Below, piece by piece: positions 8,301-12,555 of a stretch of DNA of 12,555 nt. Where the stretch lies: contig DUGC01000114.1 in NCBI GenBank assembly GCA_013331625.1, positions 1 to 12,555 on the forward strand, written 5' to 3'. Position 1 is the stretch's first letter. Each line of letters starts with the position of its first letter. The translations under genes were made by a program, and so were the position numbers. The notes beneath the pieces are model-generated. The model saw only the letters and a list, made by a program, of their open reading frames with translations. It did not search any database and had not been told where the DNA came from. The DNA is from Candidatus Iainarchaeum sp. Lineage in GTDB: Archaea > Iainarchaeota > Iainarchaeia > Iainarchaeales > Iainarchaeaceae.

Positions 8301-8320
8301 GTTGCCTTGTATTTTGGCAT
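5310..8320 (-). CDS. rtcB: RNA-splicing ligase RtcB, split by a 41-nt intron and a 505-residue intein
   Basis: RtcB seals 2',3'-cyclic phosphate and 5'-OH RNA ends with GTP and Mn2+, in archaeal tRNA and BHB-intron splicing. ATG at 8320 follows a strong Shine-Dalgarno GGAGGTG with 11 nt spacing. The first 70 codons (MPKYKATQVSKNVWEIPVTE to MPDAHWG) end at an in-frame TAA (8110-8108). The conserved sequence resumes in another frame at PVGAVAAFDAAEG. Removing 8109-8069 gives HWGYGAPVGAVAAFD, as the family requires. After removal of the intein (7985-6471) the protein is 484 residues, close to the 481 I recall for Pyrococcus RtcB. Expected active-site residues are present: DIN-C (Cys99; Cys98 in Pyrococcus), GSGNH, VHCGSRGTGH, YDVAHN, and the guanylated His in MHGSGR. 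The stop is TAG. Upstream is a TATA box at 8364-8372. Archease lies 1.6 kb away. Confidence 0.93.
6471..7985 (-). mobile_element. RtcB intein with LAGLIDADG homing endonuclease domain
   Basis: 505 residues inserted between GFDIN and the catalytic Cys of RtcB. Intein residue 1 is Cys (CLVANTKILTSAGYYKKIED). The block B motif TSDH is at about 71-74. LAGLIDADG motifs are LTGFLTGDG (about 153-161) and YLAGLFGAE (about 273-281). Block F is DYVYDFSMNDESHNFIAN and the C-terminal block is CIVSHN, followed by the +1 Cys of RtcB at 6470-6468. All residues needed for splicing (Cys1, block B His, penultimate His, terminal Asn, +1 Cys) are present. The DIN-C site is a known intein site in Pyrococcus RtcB. 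Until the intein leaves, the metal-binding Cys is not in its native setting, so RtcB activity needs protein splicing. Base composition is more AT-rich than the flanking rtcB, as usual for a mobile insert. Each endonuclease motif keeps an acidic residue, so it may still be active. Confidence 0.93.
8055..8125 (-). other. Bulge-helix-bulge splicing element spanning the rtcB exon-intron borders
   Basis: This is the full structured stretch: exon 1 strand 8125-8110, intron 8109-8069, exon 2 strand 8068-8055. Beyond the 7-bp outer helix, GAC (8125-8123) can also pair with GUC (8057-8055) across a 2-nt bulge. Both exonic strands encode conserved RtcB residues (PDAHWG and GAPVG), so the pairing has to fit within the protein code. 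Substrate for the archaeal tRNA splicing endonuclease is the predicted role. Confidence 0.7.
8069..8109 (-). other. Predicted 41-nt BHB intron in rtcB
   Basis: The insertion breaks the reading frame (41 nt; TAA at 8110-8108). With removal after 8110 and before 8068 the codons read CAT TGG GGT TAC GGT GCG CCT, giving H-W-G-Y-G-A-P. The flanks fold as follows. Outer helix: exon GCGCAUU (8122-8116) with exon GGUGCGC (8066-8060), including two G.U pairs. Central 4-bp helix: exon GGGG (8115-8112) with intron CCCC (8074-8071). Inner helix: AGAAA (8108-8104) with UUUCU (8079-8075). The 5' bulge UUA has 3 nt; the 3' bulge UAAC has 4 nt, so the motif is slightly relaxed. The standard cut after the second nucleotide of each bulge (UU^A and UA^AC) gives precisely the frame-restoring join. 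A CAAC-AAG-GUUG hairpin can cap the intron. Confidence 0.8.
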
Positions 8321-8331
8321 TTTCTTTCATG

Positions 8332-8338
8332 CACCTCC
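8332..8338 (-). promoter_or_regulatory. Shine-Dalgarno sequence of rtcB
   Basis: GGAGGTG on the minus strand, 11 nt before the ATG at 8320. An out-of-frame ATG at 8330 lies only 1 nt from it and is too close to be used well. The rtcB start at 8320 is supported by the conserved N-terminal sequence. Confidence 0.65.
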
Positions 8339-8363
8339 GCATCGGCAATTAGGTCTGAACTTG

Positions 8364-8372
8364 TTTTTAAAT
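8364..8372. promoter_or_regulatory. TATA element usable in both directions
   Basis: The plus strand reads TTTTTAAAT and the minus strand ATTTAAAAA. On the minus strand it would start rtcB transcripts near 8343, leaving a short leader that carries the Shine-Dalgarno sequence. On the plus strand it lies about 26 nt before the GTG at 8394 that opens the decayed homing endonuclease frame, the spacing of a leaderless start. Which direction is used cannot be told from sequence. Confidence 0.45.
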
Positions 8373-8393
8373 GCTCTCAGAAGGATTTTTTCC

Positions 8394-9198
8394 GTGGAAA
8401 CCATTAAAACCATAAGTGCCGACCTTGCCGCAGTGCATGCTTACCTGTGTGCTGATGGCTAGGTAATGGTTGGAAAACCGGGGGGTAAATATTCTTGCTA
8501 TCGCATTGGGCTTAGGAACACTGAACCTGTTTTGCTTGAAGATTTCTGCCAAAAATTCAATTTTGTTTTTGGTTTACGCCCCCATATATCCAAAGATATT
8601 GATCGCGCTTATATCGGGGATAAGAGCATCCATCAGTTCCTCACTAGCACATTCGGTTCCTTTTATTCTCATTATTGGTCATTTCCGGAAACAATTTTCA
8701 GCAGTAAGGAATTGAAGGCAGCTTGGCTCCGTGCTGTGTTTGACTGTGAAGGCTGGGTGTATTGCAAAAATGGTAGTGACAGGCATATTGGAATAGGGAT
8801 GGTAAATCTAAACGGAATATTCAAAATTCAATCACTTCTGGGGGCGGGTCGTTTTGCATCCGAAGAAAAAGGCAAAGTTAGCAGAAACACTCAGGCCCTT
8901 TGTTGAGCATGAATGGAAACTCCCCTGTTCAGGAACTGAACGGGCGGCATTTATCCTTTCCAAGCTGGGAGGGAAAAGGCATAAGCTTGGAAAGCGGAGA
9001 TTAAGGGTGTGCTCATGCATTCGCGCAAATTTGGAAAGATTGCAATTGGAGCTGAAGCGATACTATGATGTTAATGCCCTTGTTTCAGGTAAAGTGAAAA
9101 ACAGCAGAGGGGATTCATATTTTGAATTGTCTATAAACAAACTGGCAGATGTTGAAAAAATAAGAATGCATAGGCTAAAATATTCCTTAAACTATTCT
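8394..9198 (+). pseudogene. Decayed free-standing LAGLIDADG homing endonuclease
   Basis: The reading from GTG 8394 gives ISADLAAVHAYLCADG (first LAGLIDADG helix) and then TAG at 8460-8462, where homologues have ADGYV. The same frame continues VMVGKPGGKYSCYRIGLRNT and LRAVFDCEGWVYCKNG (second motif) to about 8840. It then needs a frame change to reach LHPKKKAKLAETLRPFVEHE (from 8854). About 40 residues normally found between the two are missing, which points to a deletion plus frameshift. The tail RVCSCIRANLERLQLELKRY and SYFELSINKLADVEKI has no stop and runs into the lipoprotein gene. TAG also ends rtcB and the toxin gene here, so it is best read as a real stop. The family is recognised from memory. 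It is probably a former invader beside the intron- and intein-bearing rtcB; its original target is unknown. Confidence 0.8.
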
Positions 9199-9906
9199 AT
9201 GTCTATGCATTCCATCCGCAATGTTTCATTGTCAATAGCTGCACTTTATCTCCTGCTGCTTTTTGCAGGGTGCGTTAGCAGCGGGCAGGGCAGAAACGGG
9301 TTGCCTGAGCAAGATGGCTGCATACAGGTAATTACAAGTGCCGTATCCCCTGCAGGGGAGTGCCGCGAGTATGCAACACCATGCGATGTCCCCGAAGGCT
9401 ATTTTGTGGTGGAGGGGTGCCCGCGCGCGCAGGGCGAACCTGCAGTGGAAGATGGCAATGAGCCTGCTGCGCAGGATGGCAACGGGCCTGCTGCGCAGGA
9501 AGCCAAATATTCATTCGACACGAATTTGGTGTTTTGCGATTTTGATAAATACAACAAAAAGCTCGTGTTCTTCTACAGGATAAAAAACCTCGTGGAAGAT
9601 GCACCGGAATACCTTTCAAAAGTGGCCCTCCATGTCCCCGACCTCAATTATTCCACTTCAAAGATGATACAATCATCCTATGGCGCCGGAAGGACGCTTT
9701 GGGAGGAAAAATCATACTCTTACCTTGGCATCACCTACAGGGGACAGGAGTGGGAAGTGCGCAGTGCCGATGCAAACCTCCAGGCTCCGATGCATTATTC
9801 CCTTGTATTGTGCGCCCCTGAAGTGAGCGGGCCATGCACCTCTAGTGTAGGAACCGTGCTTGACAGCGGGATAACAACCGAACGCTGCGCATTCGTGAAA
9901 GAGTAA
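9199..9906 (+). CDS. Small secreted lipoprotein
   Basis: 235 residues if started at ATG 9199 (MSMHSIRNVSLSIAALYLLL); ATG 9205 is an equal alternative. The N-terminal hydrophobic stretch ends LLLFAGC, a lipobox, so the Cys is probably lipid-anchored and the protein faces outward. Next is a Cys-containing segment CIQVITSAVSPAGECREYAT, PCDVPEGYFVVEGC, of a type I have seen in archaeal secreted proteins but cannot name. A low-complexity linker of three near-identical 8-residue units (EPAVEDGN, EPAAQDGN, GPAAQEAK) leads to a C-terminal beta-rich domain of about 140 residues with several cysteines. The open frame extends upstream into the endonuclease remnant, so the longer frame should not be taken as one protein. 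TAAAATATTCC at 9175-9185 could serve as a weak TATA box. It converges with archease, 23 nt away. Function unknown. Confidence 0.75.
   Translation: MSMHSIRNVSLSIAALYLLLLFAGCVSSGQGRNGLPEQDGCIQVITSAVSPAGECREYATPCDVPEGYFVVEGCPRAQGEPAVEDGNEPAAQDGNGPAAQEAKYSFDTNLVFCDFDKYNKKLVFFYRIKNLVEDAPEYLSKVALHVPDLNYSTSKMIQSSYGAGRTLWEEKSYSYLGITYRGQEWEVRSADANLQAPMHYSLVLCAPEVSGPCTSSVGTVLDSGITTERCAFVKE
9436..9507 (+). repeat. 24-nt tandem repeat, three units, in the lipoprotein linker
   Basis: Units start at 9436, 9460 and 9484. The first two are close copies (EPAVEDGN, EPAAQDGN); the third keeps GPAAQ and then diverges. The period is a multiple of three, so unit gain or loss would change linker length without breaking the frame. 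Confidence 0.7.
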
Positions 9907-9929
9907 TCATGTTTCCCGCGCAATGCCAT

Positions 9930-10349
9930 TCAGATGTCGGCAACCACGGTTGCGCTCCACTTTCCCTTCCCGCTTTTGATTTCAAACATATGCATCGTGA
10001 TCGCCTTCACATCATTGAGAAGGTTCTCCCTGCCGATATTTCCAAGGGTATCCCCTGCACATTCAGCACTCAATTTCCCGCCGTTGATTTTTATTTTAAA
10101 TTTTTTGAAGAGCAGGCCATCAACATCTTTTATGTAGACAAGTTCCTCGAGGATGCTGTATAGCAGCCCCTTGTCATCCTTTCCCTCAACTGAAATTTTC
10201 CTCTTCTGTGTTGTGCCGATCTTTTCAGGGCTGGCCATCATGGAAGTGAGCGCGCGGCAGCAGTTCACAAACACTTCCTCCCGCGTTTTTCCATATGCAC
10301 GGAAAGCTATATCGGATATCGCGACATCTGGAAGGAACTCAAATTGCAT
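9930..10349 (-). CDS. Archease, RtcB activator
   Basis: 139 residues from ATG 10349: MQFEFLPDVAISDIAFRAYG, then KTREEVFVNCCRALTSMM, TLGNIGRENLLNDVKAITMH and a final GKGKWSATVVADI. Archease is a small metal-binding protein that speeds guanylation and turnover of RtcB. The usual 'HTADI' near the N terminus reads DVAISDI here, keeping the acidic residues but replacing the His; I believe such variants exist in other archaea and bacteria. The frame is open further upstream to 10475, but that part shows no family similarity and would overlap the toxin gene. The start at 10349 has a TATA-like box at 10373-10380, about 27 nt before it, which fits a leaderless transcript separate from the toxin-antitoxin operon. 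It is near rtcB but not in one operon with it, since plus-strand genes lie between. Confidence 0.9.
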   Translation of the reverse strand: MQFEFLPDVAISDIAFRAYGKTREEVFVNCCRALTSMMASPEKIGTTQKRKISVEGKDDKGLLYSILEELVYIKDVDGLLFKKFKIKINGGKLSAECAGDTLGNIGRENLLNDVKAITMHMFEIKSGKGKWSATVVADI

Positions 10350-10372
10350 AAGAAGAAGGGTGGGTAAAACGG

Positions 10373-10380
10373 TTTTAAAT
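10373..10380 (-). promoter_or_regulatory. TATA box of archease
   Basis: The minus strand reads ATTTAAAA, centred about 27 nt before the archease ATG at 10349, with a pyrimidine-rich stretch and no Shine-Dalgarno sequence between. It lies just past the toxin stop codon. Confidence 0.5.
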
Positions 10381-10392
10381 GGGAGTGGGCAG

Positions 10393-10662
10393 CTATTGGT
10401 ACACATTATCGTGGTGGTCCATGTCCAGCAGCCGTACTGTTTTGCTCTCTTCAATAATATCATATACGGGCACAAAGTTCTGAAGTATATGTACCCTCCG
10501 CTTGTTGTTCATTGGTGCATGCAAGGGCTTGAATCTGTAGGGGTCCTCCAGTATCTGGCACAGCTTGTTTTCCACAACCTTTCTTAACTGTGGATTTTTT
10601 GCGCCAGCCTTCTCCAACTTCTTTTTGCAGGCCTTCTCGACCAGCAGCAAATACGGCAACAT
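10393..10662 (-). CDS. RelE/ParE-superfamily toxin
   Basis: 89 residues from ATG 10662. Helical N terminus (KACKKKLEKAGAKNPQLRKV), then FKPLHAPMNNKRRVHI, FVPVYDIIEESKTVRLLDMD and the ending HHDNVYQ, a layout typical of archaeal RelE-like mRNA-interferase toxins ('F-K-P-L-r-g-p-m-k-g-k-R-R-V-H-i', 'VRLLDFDHHDNVY'). The basic KRR stretch and the terminal HHDxVY are where RelE-family proteins carry residues for RNA binding and cleavage; the exact catalytic set was not checked against a structure. The gene starts 1 nt after the antitoxin stop (TGA-A-ATG), so the two are probably translated together. The stop is TAG. Confidence 0.85.
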   Translation of the reverse strand: MLPYLLLVEKACKKKLEKAGAKNPQLRKVVENKLCQILEDPYRFKPLHAPMNNKRRVHILQNFVPVYDIIEESKTVRLLDMDHHDNVYQ

Positions 10663-10663
10663 T

Positions 10664-10894
10664 TCACTTCCATATATCCTCTATGCGGGTGACTTTCACG
10701 AATTTTCCGCTTTTCTGTATTTTTTCCAGTTTTTCTATGTATTCAGGGCGAAGCCCAGGTTCAAGGATTTCGTTCCCATATTCGGTTGCAATACGGTTTA
10801 TGGCCTCGCTTTTGTCCTTGAGACCATACTTTGCCTTGACCACATTGATTATTCTGTTTGCATCCTCGTCCAGCTTTACAATTGCTGTTGGCAT
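10664..10894 (-). CDS. Antitoxin, DUF2683 family
   Basis: 76 residues: MPTAIVKLDEDANRIINVVK, AKYGLKDKSEAINRIATEYG, then EPGLRPEYIEKLEKIQ and a short C-terminal tail. The N-terminal strand plus two helices matches the ribbon-helix-helix-like DUF2683 antitoxins that precede RelE-like toxins in archaea; the tail would bind the toxin. It is the first gene of a two-gene operon. Upstream there is a G-rich GGGGGT close to the ATG at 10894 and a perfect 14-bp palindrome at 10902-10915, a likely site for self-repression by the antitoxin or the complex. Confidence 0.85.
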   Translation of the reverse strand: MPTAIVKLDEDANRIINVVKAKYGLKDKSEAINRIATEYGNEILEPGLRPEYIEKLEKIQKSGKFVKVTRIEDIWK

Positions 10895-10901
10895 ATTACC
10901 C

Positions 10902-10915
10902 CCATATTAATATGG
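10902..10915. promoter_or_regulatory. Palindromic operator of the toxin-antitoxin operon
   Basis: CCATATTAATATGG is a perfect inverted repeat whose inner edge is 7 nt before the antitoxin ATG at 10894. A TATA-like CTTTAATACC (minus strand, 10925-10934) sits further upstream, which places the palindrome around the expected transcription start, a good position for repression. The operator role is inferred from the position and from how toxin-antitoxin operons are usually controlled. Confidence 0.55.
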
Positions 10916-10934
10916 AGTTAATGTGGTATTAAAG

Positions 10935-11177
10935 GGTTCCGTTACTTATACGCGCCATATGTTTTCCAAAGGGCTATGTGTAATGTCAAAAGGCAAACCA
11001 CTGCCAATTATATCAAGCCGCGAAAGTTTTATGGCATTTTCCCTGGCTTGATGGGCCTTCACTTTCAGGGCGAGGCCTCGTCCCGTTGGGGGCAAGGCAG
11101 CAGGCCGAAAAAATTGACCAAAAAATTTCGAGGACTGCTATAAATGCAGATTCAAAATAAGATTAGGTGCGGGAAAT
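10935..11177. other. Spacer between rps10 and the toxin-antitoxin operon
   Basis: About 240 nt with no convincing gene. The side next to rps10 carries two runs of six T on the minus strand (11120-11125 and 11108-11113), suitable for archaeal U-tract termination after rps10. A GC-rich patch at about 11070-11105 contains the perfect palindrome CGAGGCCTCG, extendable to a 6-bp RNA stem with a GGCC loop. A short plus-strand frame at 10984 (MSKGKPLPIISRESFMAFSL) is closed after 21 codons and resembles nothing I know. No tRNA-like T-loop was found. Confidence 0.4.
11108..11125 (-). terminator. Candidate U-tract terminator after rps10
   Basis: The minus strand has two separate six-T runs (11125-11120 and 11113-11108) 50-70 nt after the rps10 stop. 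Archaeal polymerase can terminate at such U-runs without a hairpin. Confidence 0.45.
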
Positions 11178-11492
11178 TCACTTCGCTTCCTTGAGCTCGA
11201 TTTCAACATGCACGTTCTCGGGGATCTCGACCCTCATGATCCTTCGCAAGGTAGTTTCATCGGCCTGTATATTGATCATGCGCTTGTGGATGCGCATCTG
11301 CCACTTCTCATAGCTCTCGGTCCCGCCGCCGCATGGGCTCTTCCTTGTCGGGATCACGAGCTTTTTTGTCGGCAAAGGAATCGTTCCAGAGTGCTTTGCG
11401 CCCGTGCGCTCCGCCACTTCCTGTATCTTGCCACAGATGTCCGTGAGCTTTGTGTAATCCGCCGATGCTAGCTTTATCCTTGCCGTCTGCAT
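11178..11492 (-). CDS. rps10: 30S ribosomal protein uS10 (S10)
   Basis: 104 residues, the usual archaeal length of about 102: MQTARIKLASADYTKLTDIC, then GPIPLP-like GTIPLPTKKLVIPTRKSPCG, YEKWQMRIHKRMINIQ and IPENVHVEIELKE. uS10 binds the 3' domain of 16S rRNA in the small subunit head. It follows the EF-1alpha gene on the same strand by 64 nt, the order seen in the archaeal str-type operon. AAGTGAT about 10 nt before the ATG is a weak Shine-Dalgarno match. A TATA-like box at 11537-11548 may give it a second promoter besides readthrough from EF-1alpha. Confidence 0.97.
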   Translation of the reverse strand: MQTARIKLASADYTKLTDICGKIQEVAERTGAKHSGTIPLPTKKLVIPTRKSPCGGGTESYEKWQMRIHKRMINIQADETTLRRIMRVEIPENVHVEIELKEAK

Positions 11493-11502
11493 GAAAAATC
11501 AC

Positions 11503-11548
11503 TTAAAAAAATCCTGTTGCAGCCCGTCTGGGCTGCAAATTATATGCC
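11503..11548 (-). promoter_or_regulatory. Spacer element between EF-1alpha and rps10: TATA box, hairpin and T-run
   Basis: In transcription order: GGCATATAATTT (11548-11537, TATA-like), a perfect 7-bp hairpin GCAGCCC-AGAC-GGGCTGC (11536-11519), then a run of seven T (11510-11504). In readthrough RNA the hairpin and U-run resemble a partial intrinsic terminator that could lower rps10 expression. From the TATA box, transcription would start near 11517, just past the hairpin, giving an independent rps10 promoter. The two readings are compatible but untested. Confidence 0.45.
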
Positions 11549-11556
11549 GAAAGGTT

Positions 11557-12555
11557 TTATGCCCTCGGGGTAATTGAGAGGATCACTCCTGCCGCAACAG
11601 TCTGGCCCATATCCCTTATCGCGAACCTTCCGAGCTGCGGGAACTTCTTGAATTCCTCGACGCATAAAGGCTTGAGCGGGGTGATCTTCACGATTGCCGC
11701 ATCGCCTGTCTTGAGGAACTTGGGGTTCTCCTCTTTCACCTGCCCAGTCTTTGGGTCAAGTGATTTTTGTATCTCCGTAATTGTACAGCTGACCTGCGCC
11801 GTGTGCATGTGGAACACGGGCGTGTATCCTATCGGTATTGCTGTAGGGTGCGAGAGCACGACGATCTGCGCCGTGAAATCCTTTGCAACCGTTGGCGGGT
11901 TATTCACATGGCCGACAACATCCCCCCTTGAAATGTCCTTCTTCTCAAGGCCCCTTACGTTAAAGCCGATGTTGTCGCCGGGAATTGCCTGCGGCAGCTG
12001 CTCGTGGTGCGCCTCGACTGTCTTGACTTCGCCTGTCTTTCCTGAAGGCATGACAACAATCTTGTCGCCCGGCTTTATTATCCCTGTTTCCACCCTTCCC
12101 ACAGGGACGCATCCGACCCCCTTGATGTTGTAGACATCCTGTATAGGGAGCCTGAGGGGCTTATCTGTCGGCGGCTCTGGCGCCTTGAGCTCATCAAGCG
12201 CTGTAACAAGTGTCGGGCCCTTATACCAAGCCATCTTGCCTGTTGCCTTTGCGACGTTCTCGCCTTCCCATGCCGAAATCGGGATGAACTTGACCTGGTC
12301 TGCTACCTTGTAGCCTATTCCTGAAAGGAGCTTTGTCATCTTGTCCTTGATGTCATTGAACTTTGCTTCATTATACTGGACTTCGTCCATCTTGTTGACT
12401 GCGACAATGAGCTGCTTGAGGCCCATGACCTGCGCCAAAAATGCGTGCTCTTTGGTCTGCGGCTGCGGGCCTGCAGCATCAGCATCGTTCTTTGTGACGA
12501 CGAGCACTGCAGCATCTGCCTGCGATGTCCCTGTAATCATGTTCTTTACAAAGTC
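11557..12555 (-). CDS. tuf: Translation elongation factor EF-1alpha (aEF1A), 5' end outside the window
   Basis: 332 residues in view. The first residues [20 protein letters not shown] belong to the G-domain after the DxxG region, so roughly the first 95-100 residues, including the P-loop, lie beyond the right edge. NKMD is the guanine-specificity motif and ISAW the G5 motif. Domain 2 begins near [33 protein letters not shown]. Domain 3 ends [18 protein letters not shown]. This factor brings aminoacyl-tRNA to the ribosome with GTP. The stop is TAA and rps10 follows in the same direction. The sequence is well conserved and complete to its C terminus. Confidence 0.97.
   Translation of the reverse strand, partial: DFVKNMITGTSQADAAVLVVTKNDADAAGPQPQTKEHAFLAQVMGLKQLIVAVNKMDEVQYNEAKFNDIKDKMTKLLSGIGYKVADQVKFIPISAWEGENVAKATGKMAWYKGPTLVTALDELKAPEPPTDKPLRLPIQDVYNIKGVGCVPVGRVETGIIKPGDKIVVMPSGKTGEVKTVEAHHEQLPQAIPGDNIGFNVRGLEKKDISRGDVVGHVNNPPTVAKDFTAQIVVLSHPTAIPIGYTPVFHMHTAQVSCTITEIQKSLDPKTGQVKEENPKFLKTGDAAIVKITPLKPLCVEEFKKFPQLGRFAIRDMGQTVAAGVILSITPRA

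Noticed and set aside
8460..8462. TAG in the homing endonuclease as a pyrrolysine codon
   Set aside because: TAG is the natural stop of rtcB and of the toxin gene in this window, and the endonuclease has further damage, so it is most simply a nonsense mutation.
10350..10475. Longer archease start at 10475
   Set aside because: The extra residues show no similarity to archease and overlap the toxin gene; a TATA-like box and the conserved N terminus support 10349.
10935..11177. Small RNA or tRNA gene in the spacer after rps10
   Set aside because: No T-loop, cloverleaf or C/D box set was found. The GC-rich hairpin alone is not enough to call an RNA gene.

Overview
The window looks like a piece of an archaeal genome. 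The right end carries an archaeal-type EF-1alpha followed by ribosomal protein uS10. There is also an archaeal-type RtcB RNA ligase interrupted by an intein, an archease, and a DUF2683/RelE-type toxin-antitoxin pair. Several genes have TATA-like boxes about 24-28 nt before the start codon, as expected for leaderless archaeal transcripts. Secreted proteins with LamG, Fn3 and 'HFST'-type C-terminal domains, together with DUF2683, are reminiscent of DPANN lineages, but the sequence alone does not fix the lineage.

Layout, left to right. (1) 1-1790, minus: one continuous open frame that joins a signal-peptide, tyrosine-rich surface protein (about 1790-580) in frame to the C-terminal half of an AT-rich B12-binding-type radical SAM protein (about 578-1, running off the window). 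This is probably a recombination or assembly join. (2) 1791-2267: a non-coding or decayed stretch with a promoter for gene 1 and faint coding remnants. (3) 2268-5246, minus: a 992-residue secreted LamG-Fn3 protein with a large unrecognised central domain. (4) 5310-8320, minus: rtcB, interrupted twice, by a 505-residue intein at the catalytic cysteine and by a 41-nt frame-breaking insertion near its 5' end. (5) 8394-about 9198, plus: a decayed LAGLIDADG homing endonuclease that runs into (6) a lipoprotein gene at 9199-9906, plus. (7) 9930-10349, minus: archease. (8) 10393-10894, minus: toxin-antitoxin operon with a palindromic operator. (9) 11178-12555, minus: rps10 and the 3' three-quarters of the EF-1alpha gene.

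The most important observation is the 41-nt insertion in rtcB (8109-8069). Its removal restores exactly the conserved RtcB reading (HWG-YG-APVGAVAAFD). The flanking RNA folds into a bulge-helix-bulge whose two standard cleavage positions coincide with the junction that restores the frame. If this is right, the rtcB mRNA is cut by the tRNA splicing endonuclease and must be joined by RtcB itself, with the nearby archease as the likely helper. That would be a self-dependent expression loop in a gene that also needs protein splicing to rebuild its catalytic cysteine.
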